From Neurospora tetrasperma FGSC 2508 (taxonomy: Eukaryota; Ascomycota; Sordariomycetes; Sordariales; Sordariaceae), in assembly GCF_000213175.1 (NCBI RefSeq), contig NW_009799104.1, positions 3,816,876 through 3,880,875 of the forward strand: a stretch of 64,000 nt of DNA, in the 5' to 3' direction. Under the pieces are notes generated by a model. That model made no database searches and was not told the origin of the DNA. It worked only from the letters and a program-made list of their open reading frames with translations. Shown in pieces: positions 44,718-56,130 of this stretch. Numbering within the stretch: the stretch's first letter is position 1; each line of letters opens with the position of its first letter. The translations under genes were made by a program, and so were the position numbers.

Positions 44718-46220
44718 GTGGGCATGTACTCACTTGTACTCTGGGTTCTCAGTCGTCTAGATGGATCTGAAGAATGGCTGAAGTGACAACGGGGAGGAGC
44801 TGGTTCATGTCACTGGTATCTGGAGTGGTTTGATTGACATCGGATTGTTTAAAAAGGAACAGATTGTATGCGATTCTCTTCTCTTTGAAGCTGTCGTTGG
44901 GCGAGCTTCTTTGTACAACCTTGTTTTGCTTTTGGATTTTCATGGTGGTAGATGGACATTTGGGCGGACGCAAGACGGACTGAGGCAAAGGAAGAGGGTC
45001 CGACTTAAAGTACGAAAAGACGATACATGTACACCTAGAGGGGGATGGATGCACTGGAGGTTGGGTTTGGATGTTGAATATACCAGTCACAGGAGTAATC
45101 AACAATTTGTTTACATTTGTTTCCTCCTCGATTTTGTTGCTTTTTGTTTGAGCCTGCACGATGGGATAACGGAGAGAAATAGCCTGGACTTTACCGCTCT
45201 TCCTCGGTCCCCACTTACCGAAACATCGTGTCGAGTCCTCACTAACCTCGCTTGTAGGTCGCTAACGGCATCACCGTTTTCGCTAATTCTTCTCTTTTCG
45301 TCCACGGGAGCTAGCGTTCCTCGGAACCTAGCGGGTTTAGTAACCTCCGTGCCAAGATCACACCGTTACATCGCAATGTCTCCTGCAATTTAGCCCCACG
45401 TGGAAGCTGGAGTGGAAGTGAAACACAACCTGGAAAGAAGGAGCACGGCTCATGCCGAACATCGAAAGCGTTGCCCAAAAAGGAAACAGGCTCATGTTTG
45501 GTTCACCGACGGCCAAGTGTTTCATGATTCAACGAGCAGTGAAACTCCAAGCGCACAGGTAAGTGAATCCGTATCCGGGTCCCCGGTAGAGTAGGTCTCG
45601 ATAGGTACCCTTGACTGATTCACGCATGGGACCAGTGGCCCTATCGGCCTTCCCTCGGTTGGCTTTTCCGATTGACATCTACATGGACCGGGCTTCTATG
45701 ACGCGACTCACAAAATGGGCCAGGAAGCCGAGGTTTGCAAATGATATGGGAGTCGAGAGCCGCCAGGGGCCAATGCTTCACAGCATGAAGCGCTCCACCA
45801 GAAAAGCTACCTTAGGGAACTCCTGGTTTTCTCAACTAACAACCGTAACATCGGTCCATTCGCTATCGTTCCATGGGCCTGGCGCTAGATCCTGGGACTG
45901 GGCTAGATGCTACTTCGCCCTGGCTCGATGTAGATGCTGACCATAAGGTCCCCAGCATGGAAGGATGGAAGACGGCGAGATCTTGCCGGGACATGGAACC
46001 ATCAAACCGAATTCAGGATTGAGGACAGGAGGTGACTGGCATGGATGATCTGGGGGTGCATTACCTCACAAGGTCACGGCACCTAGGATAGAACGAGTAT
46101 AAGACCCATCGACACTTCCCTTTCCCGATCTCTCAAGTTTTCTATCCCCATCAACAGCTTCTTCTTCCGTTCAGTCACTCATTACATCCAAGTCACTCTT
46201 TACCCCTACAAGTCAACAAC
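44718..46220. other. Intergenic, upstream of the xylanase
   Basis: This is the 3' flank of the repeat protein and the promoter of the GH10 gene. No supported gene. A TATAAG box at 46098 is followed by a strongly pyrimidine-rich leader. Confidence 0.55.
46098..46103 (+). promoter_or_regulatory. TATA box of the GH10 xylanase gene
   Basis: TATAAG lies 123 bp upstream of the ATG. A CT-rich stretch (46110-46150), typical of strong fungal transcription starts, follows it. Confidence 0.55.
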
Positions 46221-47636
46221 ATGCATCTCCCCACCGTTCTTTCTGTCATCTTCGCTGCGGCCGGCGTTACCGCCCAGCTCAACGATCTCGCCGTCGCTGC
46301 CGGTCTCAAGTACTTCGGTACTGCTGGCCAGGAAGGCACCATCACCTCGGATACCACATACCGTGACATTATCAACAACGTGCACGAGTTCGGCCAGCTC
46401 ACTCCCGAGAACGGCATGAAATGGGATGCCACCGAGGGCCAACCCGGAAAGTTCACCTTCACCTCGGGAGATATTGTTGCTGGAGTGGCCAAGAGCAACG
46501 GACAGCTCTTGAGATGCCACACGCTGGTTTGGTACAGCCAGCTGCCTTCGTGGGGTGAGTACCTCTACCTTTTATCGATGAGGTCGATGTGGGGATGGAA
46601 CGGTGTACTGACAGGGAATATACAGTCTCCAACGGCTCCTGGAACCGTGACACCCTTCAGTCCGTTATCGAGTCGCACATCAGCAATGTCATGGGCCACT
46701 ACAAGGGCCAGTGCTACGCCTGGGATGTTGTGAACGAGGCCATCTCCGATGATGCTCAAGGCAACTACCGCGATTCGATCTTCTTCAAGACCTTCCAGAC
46801 GGATTACTTCCCCATTGCCTTCAATGCTGCGAAGAAGGCTGATCCCAACGCCAAGCTGTGAGTCTGCTCTTCACATCAGCCACACCAACATGATGGTACC
46901 CAAACTAACACCTCCCAGCTACTACAACGACTACAACCTCGAGTACAACGGCGCCAAGACCGAAAGGGCCCTTGAGCTCGTCAAGCTCATCAAGGCTGCC
47001 GGCGCCCCCATTGATGGTGTCGGTTTCCAGGCCCATATGACTGTCGGCGGCACGCCCTCGCGCACTGCCATGGCCACCCTCCTCAAGCGTTTCACCGCTC
47101 TCGGTGTTGAGGTTGCCTACACCGAGCTCGACATTGCGCACAAGAACACTGCCTCCTCCTCCTCCGTCCAGGCCCAACAGGCTACCGACTATGCCAACAT
47201 GGTTGGCTCCTGCGTGGACGTCGACGGCTGCGTCGGCGTCACCATCTGGGGCTTCATCGACAAGTACAACTGGATCCAGAACGGTAACGCTGCAATCTTT
47301 GATAGCAACTTCAACAAAAAGCCCGCATATTCCGCTATCAGCTCCGTCTTGGCCGCTGCAGCGACGAAAGCCCCTACTACGGCCAAGAACACCAACGCCG
47401 CTGCTGCTGTGCCCACGACCCTCAGGACTGCGATTGCGACCGCATCTGCCTGTGACGCGACCGCCACTGCCACCAAGGCCACGGCGGCGCCTGCCAAGTC
47501 GGCCACTGGTACCGCTACTGGCGCGCAGCAGGCGCGTTGGGCGCAGTGCGGTGGTAACGGCTACACGGGCCCCACTGCTTGCCAGGCCCCGTACACTTGC
47601 AAGGTTCAGAACGCTTGGTATAGCCAGTGCTTGTAA
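46221..47636 (+). CDS. GH10 endo-1,4-beta-xylanase with C-terminal CBM1
   Basis: A secreted enzyme that cleaves the beta-1,4-xylan backbone of plant cell walls. Three exons (46221-46554, 46626-46857, 46919-47636) give 427 aa. The signal peptide is residues 1-18 (cleavage after GVTA). The GH10 barrel spans ~20-325. The acid/base is E149 in WDVVNEAI and the nucleophile is E258 in AYTELDIA. The [10 protein letters not shown] and [10 protein letters not shown] motifs are intact. An Ala/Thr-rich linker (~330-390) leads to a family 1 cellulose-binding module in the last 36 residues. The module carries four cysteines (QCGG, ACQ, YTCK, SQCL) and aromatic binding residues. Among the N. crassa GH10 enzymes I recall gh10-3 as having this layout, but I did not verify identity. 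It is presumably induced by xylan and repressed by glucose; no decisive motif was found. Confidence 0.95.
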
Positions 47637-49259
47637 GCTTATCGAGAGAAGTTTGTGTTGAAGCCGTGAGGCTGAGACCGAACTCACGAAGAGTGACGAT
47701 GGATGTCTGTAGAGGAGAACATGAGCGTCCTTGTATATAGTTCATTCGGTGGTGGTTTGACGAACGCGATAGGGGCAGAGAGTGACGTTGTACATACAAT
47801 TTTTAGAACATGAATTACATTTACCTAGGTATAGACTACTCCTCTCGTCAGTTTTAGTACCTACCTATCCTGTGCTTGAGCTTTTCACTCAACTTTAATT
47901 CTCTACCTACCTTTCAAGACCTCTATAGTAGAGCCGACAGAAGCTACCTACCTAGGTACTGCTACCTCTAGGGACGCCAAGATCGACTCTCGGGAGGGGA
48001 TAGAGAAACAGAGGAAGGGATCGGCAAAAACTGCAGCTGGTCAGCTGAAGAAAAGAAGGAAAAAGGCATGGCCGAACCCGGTACCTGAGGATACCTCTAA
48101 GCTTGACCTAAAAATGGAAACTCTTGAGAAGCAGCGGGAAAAGCATGCCTCTAGATTAGAACTGATGCACATTTTCGAGGCCAAAGATCAACCAAGCACG
48201 GTAACACCCACTCAACTGACCTCATTTTACTTTTCTCTCCGTAGAGGTACGCAAGTTCAAAGCTAGAGGTACCTAAGTAACATACTTATTATTTATAAGT
48301 ATATACTTAAGATCTCAGGCAAAACAAAGAAGTATCTTCATCTAACGCTATCGTTAGGATTCTAGATTTTTCAGGACTTGAAGTTCATGCCAAAGTTCCT
48401 CAACGCTGGGTCTTTGGACTTTGAGCTCCACTTGTTATTGGCCAAAAGCCAACCCTAATTCGACACCAATGGAGAAAATGACAATAGCTCCCCGAACTAG
48501 ATGCCCCCTCTATCGAAATTGTCTGCGAATTGGAACGTAGATATCAAGGCCTTCGTCTGACTCTTCGTCGAGTCCAGATTTACCGTGTGTACTAGGAAGG
48601 CTTTCAGTTTCTTTGTCCGGGTGGATGATGTTTGTCGGCTGTCAGGTTCTGAAAGTACATGTTTATGCAAGAAAAAGAATGTTGCAGAATTGACCGCTCC
48701 TGCCAAAAGGTACCTACATATAGGTAAAACCAGAAAGTACGAGGATCAAATGAAGGTTGGAAGGAGGCGCAAGTGACAGGACTGGAGGGCGCGGGGGGGC
48801 CTCCTATTTACTTCGGGTCAGCATCATCACGACGAGAGACATCAACGTCCAGATCTGAAGTGAGTGTGATGAGGCAGCATGTATCCTCATCATAAGTGGA
48901 AGTCTTCAGATTTCGTACATCTTGTGTGATTCGCGTAATCGGTCCATTGCAAACACTCGATCATCACTAGGACAAGACGCAATACTACCTAGGGTACATA
49001 CCTACCCAGAAATTGTGAACTGTACCTCTACAGGGCCAAGGACGCATGGGACAAGTGATCAGAGCTACGTTCATACCTCTAGTTTCGGAGAATTCTTGTC
49101 ATTGATTCGGCCGGTTGTACGGCCCGGGCCGAATACCACAAAAATTGCATGCATGGAGCAACATGTAGAAAAACACGAGAGGGGTCAACGGAGCAAAGGA
49201 GTACGCAGGGAAAAGAGTTTACGTTTATACCATTCTAGACCAGCAAGCCAAGTGGAATC
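47637..49259. other. 1.6-kb convergent intergenic region
   Basis: Between the xylanase and the GNAT gene. No gene is supported. TACCTA/TAGGTA and CTCTAG motifs are dense at 47820-47970. Confidence 0.5.
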
Positions 49260-49943
49260 TTAAACCGCTACAGCCCCTACGGACTCCGTCACCCCATCCT
49301 CCACAATCTTTTCCGGCATCTCCACGGTGGCCGGTGCCTCCTTGGGCAACCCATAAACACTAACATCCTCACTCATTCCCTTCTTGATCCACACCTGCCC
49401 AACTACGTCCGGTCCAAAAACCAACAGTTGCCTCAAGCCCACATCGACAAATCCCAAGCTCCTGAAGACCGCACCGCTGGCCTTATTCGCCGGGTCATGA
49501 AGTCCTAGAATATCCTTCACCCCTTGCACCCTCTCGACATACTCCATCAGTCCCTGCGCCGCCTCTTTCGTGAACCCCTTCTTCATGTACTCCGACAGAA
49601 TGGCAAACCCCAGATCCGGCGCGGTATAAGATCCGGGCTCATCCCCACGCATCAGCGACACCGTACCGATTGGCGTGGCGGAGGCCAGATCGTCTGGGTT
49701 CGCAGGGTTGCGGAGAGAGAAGAGGTAGGTGCCGTAGCCATTGCGGGCATGTTCGGCGCGGAAGCGGCCCTCGAGTTGACGGCGGGCGATGTCACGGGTG
49801 GTAACAGATGTCTTTCCGTTGTTGGCAATAAACTCGGGGGTGTTATAGAGGGCGACGAGGAAGTCGCAGTGCGAGTCGAGGTCCGGCTGGAGGTAGGAGA
49901 TGAGGAGACGGGGGGTCTCGATTTTGAAGGTGGGGTCTGACAT
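49260..49943 (-). CDS. GNAT-family N-acetyltransferase (RimJ/L-like)
   Basis: A single-exon 227-aa protein. It begins in the RimJ/RimL manner with FKIETPRLLISYLQPD, a Thr-x-Arg-Leu start typical of acetyltransferase_3 proteins. The central core PIGTVSLMRGDE ... PDLGFAILSEYMKKGFTKEAAQGLMEYV is the beta4-alpha3 acetyl-CoA region with the family's G(F/Y)-x-(K/T)EA sequence. Then NKASGAVFRSLGF gives the C-terminal NxxSxxxxxxxGF pattern. It would transfer an acetyl group from acetyl-CoA to an amine; the substrate is unknown. About 40 C-terminal residues are Glu/Val/Pro-rich and outside the domain. The neighbouring regions on both sides are gene-poor. Confidence 0.86.
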   Translation of the reverse strand: MSDPTFKIETPRLLISYLQPDLDSHCDFLVALYNTPEFIANNGKTSVTTRDIARRQLEGRFRAEHARNGYGTYLFSLRNPANPDDLASATPIGTVSLMRGDEPGSYTAPDLGFAILSEYMKKGFTKEAAQGLMEYVERVQGVKDILGLHDPANKASGAVFRSLGFVDVGLRQLLVFGPDVVGQVWIKKGMSEDVSVYGLPKEAPATVEMPEKIVEDGVTESVGAVAV

Positions 49944-52900
49944 GGTGGTTGGTGGTGAGGTGGTGGTGTAGTTCGGGGTGAGGTGGGTTCTTGGTGTGCT
50001 TCTTATCCGATAAATGATGTCAAAGGTGGTGATGTTATTGAGATGATTTTCTTTGGAAGATGCTTAGAGGTAGTGAAAGAGATGAACGGGCAGGGGCTGA
50101 TATCATGAAGAAGGCAAGAGGGAATCAGGATGCTGAAATACTTCACCCGCATAAAACCATTCCAAATTTTCAATATAACACTCATTCGACATTTTGGACA
50201 AGAAGTGGCGTTGCGAAGATTACCCAGTTGACGACTTTCCTCTCTGGGCAAGCCGGGGTAACACAGCGACCAGCACTGGGCGGTGCGCGCCTACCAAACG
50301 CCCGCTGTAACCTTGTAAATTGGCACTAAAACAGGTGAGTCAGTGTGAACAGTAGCTTCCCCGTGATGGAGATAAGGTCTTTGCAGTTGAACAGGATCGT
50401 GGTTGCAACGGTACAAGTATAAAGATCATGACTTAAAAGTACGGCATGGAATCGTGAAAAGAGGCAGTGCAATGCATGTAAGTGATTGTTGGTGATTGTG
50501 GTCAGGAAGTAAACAAAGCCCCTGAGGGTGTTCTCAAACACACCCCTCCATTTCCTCTGGACGTGAAGCTGCGTGCAGTGTGAATCAGCATTTGATACTT
50601 CGTACTGTGTAAGCAGTGTCTAAGCGCACAATCCCCGCCTCGACGACCATAGAGCCCAGGCATAGACACCGTCCAAACTGATATGATCTCTTACTGTGTT
50701 GTCAGATCGCACTTGGCTACATGTAGGTAACCTCGAGGAGGTGGGGTTTCACATCCTTGTGCTGGGACGACATGACCATGTGTCAAACCCGTTCGAACAT
50801 CGAATCCTCCCTGTACCGCGTCCCCGAAGTTGGAGACAGGCTTTCAGCAGGTTCATGGGTTGCTAGCAGCTACCTTCAAGGAAAGCAACGGCGTAGCCAT
50901 CCGAAGGTGAGGGTTCTCAATACCACGGTGTTGAGCTCAGACCTTGCTTGGCTTCCGATTTCAATACCGATCTGCTGACGGATTGCTCCCGAAGCCCAGC
51001 CAAGATTGAGAGCCCAGACCCCGTCTCTGTACCCAGCCGGTAGCGTTCCTTTACCCCGTGAGGACCATCAACAAGAGCTGAACATGGTGACCGGATCTGG
51101 CTGTGGGAAGGGCCATAGATGCTACAGAGTCAAAGCACAAGCTTTGAGGATGACGGTCCTTCATTATCTACACTCTCCCGGCGCCAGGGAAAGGCGAGAG
51201 ACTTTTGTTGTTGGCATAGACGGTGTCGGACAAAGAAGTCAGTTCTCGGCATTGCCATTGGGTCAACAGCGTGGCAGGACAGAGAAATCTGGGACGCAAA
51301 AGGTTGGTGGATCATGGAGGAAGGACCAGCTAGTCCCCAAACGATATAAGATAGCGCAAAGCCCATTCTCGACGTCTCGACTCGAGAGCATATCTGTATC
51401 GGTTAGCACACCTCCAATTGCCTTCTCCTCGTCCCCGGCTATCACCGACATCGACAGACTATGACAACCACTGCTTCCAACACCCTCGCGGCTCTGCGCC
51501 TCCGCTTTCTCGCCTCCGTTGCCGCCATCCCTGCGTCCGCCAGGCCCAAGCCAAGCCTGCCCTCGTATGGGGTTCACTGGGGCACCATCAAAATCCGTGG
51601 GCCCAAGTCTGTGAAAACTCTTCCGAATCCGCCCATGTCTGGGCCTTGCACGGGCTCATCAAGCGCGAAGCTGAACCCGAAGCCGCTTCCATCGTCGACA
51701 GCCCTAAGCCGGCCTTTGTATGGGGTTCTCGGGCCTCGAGCAAGGAGCAAGGGCGAAGCCTGCACTGCCAAAAAGGCATGTGTTGAAGGATCTAGGGGTC
51801 TTCCAACAAGTGCGAAGCTTCGCCAAAGCCCACCACTATAAACACTGACCCTACATTTGTATGGGAAAGCCGTGGCCCTAGCAACTAGACTGGGCCCTTG
51901 ATGGGTCGATGATGGTTAGATATTATGACAAGGGACGGATCGGTGACAAGGGATCGGAAAGCGGGCGATGAAGTGGGAGGGATGTTTGGCTTATCGAGAT
52001 CAGTCGGGGAAATCGAGTGTCAGTCAAGACCTCGAGAGAAAAGCGGAAGAGTCTGTACAAGTAGTTTGCAGTTAGCCACAGCCGATAAAAACAGGATAGC
52101 TGGACTCCTCCCAGGCACTTGGGCAGCAACTCAAGTGTGTTGATGGAGGGGATGAAGGCAAAGATTTGGTCTTGTTGTATGCGCTCGGCGTTTCGTACCT
52201 AGCTGGAACAGGCGCGGTCGGATTGCTTTGGTTGTCGATTCTGGGGATCGTTGCGGCTGCTCCGTGGTGTCGAGCTGAACATGAAGTGTATGCCTCGCTG
52301 CAGACCGACATTGGTCGGGTGCGTGCTGTATCAGGCGGACCAGACATTACGTCATGCAGAGATTGCCGCATGTGCAATTGACTTCCTTCGCTGTCAGCCT
52401 TGCATTAGTTCCATTTTCCCAGCACCAGGCGTCGCTTCTTCGCGTCTTACCCCTAGCCCATCGCTGCGGTCTTCGGGGTAGTCTAAACATCTCGCTTCTG
52501 ACCCGGCATCCGCAGCCCCCATCCCTGTAGGGCAGACACTCGACGGTCTTTCCACCATGAGCCATGCAAATAACCTTTAGACGGCTTCCGGGTGGAGACA
52601 CCAGTCAGGATTCCGATGACCTGGGACTGTTTATGGTACATTCCAATCGGAGAAAATCTCCTCACGCTTTACCTTTTTCTGGTCGAACATGCATCTCCAA
52701 GGCACGCTACCATTCACCCAATCTTCTCTATTTGTTCCATTTCCCAGATGGAAGCTACGACACTGAAGAGAACCGAGGCTGAAATTGTTGGAAGCACTAG
52801 CCAGCAGTTTTTATGTCCTGAGTGTCCAAGAGTTACGGCGAAATGCCCGGGCGAGTATCCCCTTTCCCTCTTCATCTGGCATGGAGTCGGCTGTATAAGC

Positions 52901-53025
52901 TACACGAACTTGACGGCAGGGACTTGGTAAAGCCAAATAACTGCGATCTTTCAAAGATAAGGACATTGACCGCACCTAGATCTAATATGACATTCCTACC
53001 TGCCGTAGCGGGAAATCCCCCAAGA
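49944..53025. other. Gene-poor interval left of the 53-kb repeat element
   Basis: No intact gene is recognised. It includes the GNAT promoter (about 49944-50250) and a possible decayed peptide-precursor gene (51461-51888). I see no RIP-like AT enrichment by eye. Confidence 0.45.
51461..51888 (+). pseudogene. Possible relic of a secreted, Kex2-processed peptide precursor
   Basis: I do not recognise a family. The ATG at 51461 opens a signal-peptide-like frame (LRFLASVAAIPASA). Near 51535 the protein-like signal moves to another frame, which encodes KPALVWGSLG, SAHVWALHG and KPAFVWGSRAS. It also carries the sequence IKREAEPEAA, which has the form of a Kex2 cut followed by STE13-type Glu-Ala dipeptides. 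After a TGA at 51784 and a TAG, the same frame gives DPTFVWESRGPSN and a stop at 51888. The recurring VWGS peptide and the dibasic/EA signature suggest a peptide-hormone-like precursor broken by a frameshift and two stops. A TATAAG at 51345 lies 116 bp upstream. Chance similarity in a non-coding stretch is the alternative. Confidence 0.3.
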
Positions 53026-53097
53026 CATCTAGCCTAGTTGTTCAATAGAAGGCTCTGATTGGTCAATTTGGGTGTCCCCTATAACGGTGCGCTAGAC

Positions 53098-53144
53098 TTT
53101 TTTTTTTATTTTTTTTTATTTTTTTTTATTTTTTTTTATTTTTT
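53098..53144. repeat. T9A satellite (10-bp period)
   Basis: Four to five repeats of TTTTTTTTTA run without interruption inside the 53-kb inverted-repeat element. The 10-bp phasing of A in T tracts would give intrinsically bent or nucleosome-excluding DNA. Confidence 0.9.
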
Positions 53145-53230
53145 CGGCTGGGCCACTCTTTCCTAAACTCAAGATCCAAATCCTTATATAGATAGAAAGA
53201 ACGAGCGTTCTTATCAATCAATTGGGCCAG

Positions 53231-53304
53231 TGGCTCAATGGTTCTCGTCGTCGCTTTCTTTCTTCCTATCACCAGTTCGATCCCGCTGGTGGTCGTCTCT
53301 TTTT
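53231..53304 (+). other. Pol III-like A box, B box and terminator
   Basis: TGGCTCAATGG (53231-53241) resembles the tRNA A box and AGTTCGATCCC (53274-53284) the B box. They are 43 bp apart, as in tRNA genes, and a T5 run follows at 53300-53304. A flanking ACCAG/CTGGT pair could form a T-arm stem. The D and anticodon arms do not fold into a proper cloverleaf, so this is not a functional tRNA. A tRNA-derived SINE-like remnant or coincidence are both possible. Confidence 0.35.
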
Positions 53305-53491
53305 CACGCGAAAAGTTTCGCGCGGAAGTGCCCGTGTGATTGTGAATGCCCTCATCCGGACTTCGAAGTCGAAGTCAAAGACCACTGAAGCAACTACTAC
53401 CAAAGACCCCTATAATAACCTTCTACTTGCTTTTTCACGCCCAAATCTGACCAATCAGCGCCCTCTATTTTCAACTAGGCTAGGTGAACCA

Positions 53492-53538
53492 CCTAGGCTA
53501 GGCTCACTATCATGCCTAGAAAACCAGCCTAGCCTAGG
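53492..53538. repeat. 12-bp perfect inverted repeat next to the 53-kb element
   Basis: CCTAGGCTAGGC (53492-53503) and GCCTAGCCTAGG (53527-53538) form a stem with a 23-nt loop. The sequence is a near-copy of the outer tip of the adjacent element's terminal repeats. Confidence 0.8.
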
Positions 53539-54767
53539 AGCCCCCTGACTAGGCCAGATGCTCTCCCCATACTCCCGCTGTGGTAGGTATTGACTGGCTA
53601 AAGTTCCACACCCCTGTGCTCCGCGTGAATATGTTCTCAACGTCGTTTGGCCAGGTAATACTGTACTCCTTGTTTCGGAGTATCAAGGTGCTTCTAGAAG
53701 CTCATCTTTCTACCCGGATGCCCGCAGTTGTTTGATGACGCTTACCAGACGCCGGAGCAATTCACCATCGCGGCCCTGCAGAGGTGAAACTTTGACTCCA
53801 CGTCCTTGGCCCTGCATTATTCCTCCATGAACGGCGGAATATCTTTGTCGTCCTTTTCGCACCTACACTAGTGCCGTGTAAATATTCGGAAACCACCGGC
53901 TGACGCCCCCATCGTTTTCTCTCTGCTGAAGGCGTTCGAGCCGCCAGCCGCCGAGCTTCCATTTGAGGTGCCTCATCAATGTGGTGGCGATGGCGACTCC
54001 CAGCTTCTAGATCAGGCAGTTGAGATCGAGAGTGTACCCCATCGAGGGAACACCGTTGTTTCACCATTCTTCGGGTGCCTGTTGATCCCACTTCCAACGG
54101 CGCGAATGGGAGCGGCAAAGAGTCTGGATCGGGCAGGTCCCAAAATGCACAGGTGAATGGTGGCATCTCTTATCTTGCTGAATGCCCAACCCGTTGCAAG
54201 CCCATTCCTCACATTTCCCAGCTTTCCCACAAAATCAGCTCGGAGATGTAACCACACTACCGAGAACCCCATACTGTCGCAACTGAACTGCCAGAAACAG
54301 CCTAGCTCCGGCACTGCTAGACACTGCAAAATCGTCGATCCTGGTGTCCACCATGTGGTTTTGGGGGAAAAACCCCACGCGGTTGGCGGAACTTTGCAGC
54401 CATGGATCGGGAAGCAATGCATGGAGATGGAAGTGACCCGGCAATCGCCCTCACCCTTCAATGCAGCTGAGCCAAATGGATTTAGTAGTAGACTGCCATT
54501 GAAAGCTGGAAACAGGAAGGTGTCTGGGAGTAGTTCAAGCGTGGCCGCCCAGAAGGGCAACTATCGTGTGCTCACCTCTGCATGAACGACCAAACATGAA
54601 AAGAATGCGGGATTAAGCAAGGGTTCGGCGGGCATGACGCCGGTGAAAAGCGTGCCGAGACATGAATGTCCAGCATCGTGGGTCAAGGGATATAAAATGA
54701 CATTGCTGCGCCCTTTATCCGCGTCATGTTGTTCGACTGCTGTGTGCTTGAGTTGTCGTCAATCAAT
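53539..54767. other. Intergenic, upstream of the aminopeptidase
   Basis: No supported gene. Open frames on both strands here lack recognisable content. The last ~80 bp form the aminopeptidase core promoter. Confidence 0.45.
54691..54696 (+). promoter_or_regulatory. TATA box of the aminopeptidase gene
   Basis: TATAAA lies 77 bp upstream of the ATG at 54768 and only 35 bp upstream of an in-frame ATG at 54726. The spacing supports 54768 as the translated start. Confidence 0.6.
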
Positions 54768-56130
54768 ATGCGTGCCTCGGCCCTCTTCGCTCTCCTCGCC
54801 AGCTCAGCCGGCCTTGTCGCCGCCGTCCCTCCTGCCAGTGCCGCCAAGGCCGCCGGTCTGCGTCTCATCAAGACCTCCCCCGAGGATAAAGGCGCATGGG
54901 TGACTGAGGAGCAAAAGATCACTCGGTACCGCAACAAGCGCATCGGCTTCGTCGATATCACCGACATTACCGTGAGTCCAGTCTCGTCATACCTTTACAG
55001 CCCCAACCCACATCATGACTATAGCATCCATCGACCTTCCAAACCGCCATATGCCCAAGACGGTGCTGACCGCAACCAGGACGCTTCCGTCCTCACTGCC
55101 CTCTCCAACCCTGACGGTGCTCCTGCCAGATCCGACTTCTCAGCCGAGGCCGTCGGATACCCTACCACCGTCTCGCACCAAACCCAAGTCAATTCCCTTC
55201 TCTCTCAAGTGTCGACCACTAATCCCAAGTCGTGGCTGCTCACTCTCACCAACTTCTACAACCGGTACTACAAATCCAGCTATGGCACGCAGGCCGGTAC
55301 CTGGCTGTATGACACCATTGTCTCGGTCGCCTCCGCCAACTCGGCCATCACCGTGACCAAGTTCACCCATTCGTGGAACCAGCCCTCCATCATCGCCAAA
55401 ATCCCCGGCACCAGCAGCAACCTAATTATCGTGAGCGCGCACTATGACTCGACTGGCGGCTCGTCCACCGCACGTGGACCCGGCGCCGACGACAACGGCT
55501 CCGGCGTCGTCGTCATCCTCGAGGCTCTCCGCGTTCTCGCCAACGCCAAGTTCGCTCCCAAGGACACGCTCGAGTTTCACTTTTACTCTGCCGAAGAGGG
55601 TGGTCTCCTTGGTTCTGCTGCCGTTTTCTCCAGCTACAAGTCCGCTGGCAAGAGCGTGTATGCCGTCATGAACCAGGACATGGCTGGATATTCGCCCAGT
55701 GGAAAGATTTCCATCTATACCGACTATGTCGACTCCTCGTTGACGGCGTACACCCGAGTAATTGCGACTGCTTATACGGGCGAGACGACTAGCGATAGGT
55801 GTGGCTATGGATGCTCGGACCATGCCTCTGCCAGGTCTAATGGTTTCCGTAAGTATATGCCTTGTGTGCTTTTTGAACTTGAAGAATCCGGAGGACTAAC
55901 CTTGTGATTTCCAGCTGCCGCCTACGTCTGCGATGAGCCCATAGATACCGCGACTCCCTACCTTCACTCATCCAAGGATGTGAGTGAATCCGCACCGCGG
56001 TCATTGCCTGTAGATTGATGCTGACTCGGTGTCCGCTTGCATATAGGCTTACTCCACCATTATGTGGGATGCTATCCTCCGCCATGCCAAGTTCACGACT
56101 GCCTTCCTTGTTGAGGCTTCCTACCTTTAA
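54768..56130 (+). CDS. Secreted leucine aminopeptidase, M28E family
   Basis: A zinc exopeptidase that removes N-terminal residues from peptides outside the cell. Four exons (54768-54971, 55080-55848, 55915-55979, 56047-56130) give 373 aa. The signal peptide is ~1-19 (LFALLASSAGLVAA), followed by a propeptide to about residue 80. The two-zinc site is complete by family comparison: H189 and D191-type in SAHYDSTGG, the bridging Asp in GPGADDNGSG (D205), catalytic E240 and ligand E241 in SAEEGG, D268 in NQDMAG, and H316 in GCSDHAS. The Cys pair C309/C313 is the conserved disulfide. Intron 1 is 108 nt, a multiple of three without a stop, so its retention would add 36 residues instead of breaking the frame. 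It is close to the OPT peptide transporter, with which it makes functional sense (cut peptides, then import). Confidence 0.92.

Larger units (their letters stand above)
53026..53486. mobile_element. Non-autonomous element with ~50-bp imperfect inverted repeats
   Basis: The left end (53026-53074) and right end (53436-53486) are inverted copies. Both begin CA[T/C]CTAGCCTAGTTG and share AATAGA-GG and CTGATTGGTCA, then ATTTGGG. I count roughly 40 matches over 50 positions, with differences mainly transitions plus two small indels. The 461-bp unit contains a T9A satellite, a TATATAG patch and pol III-like boxes. It contains no transposase frame. I could not define a target-site duplication. It resembles a MITE or foldback element; family unknown. 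Confidence 0.6.

Noticed and set aside
53222-53548. 108-codon plus-strand frame inside the 53-kb element
   Set aside because: It crosses the pol III-like boxes and the right terminal repeat, has basic, low-information composition, and no transposase motif; I treat it as non-coding.
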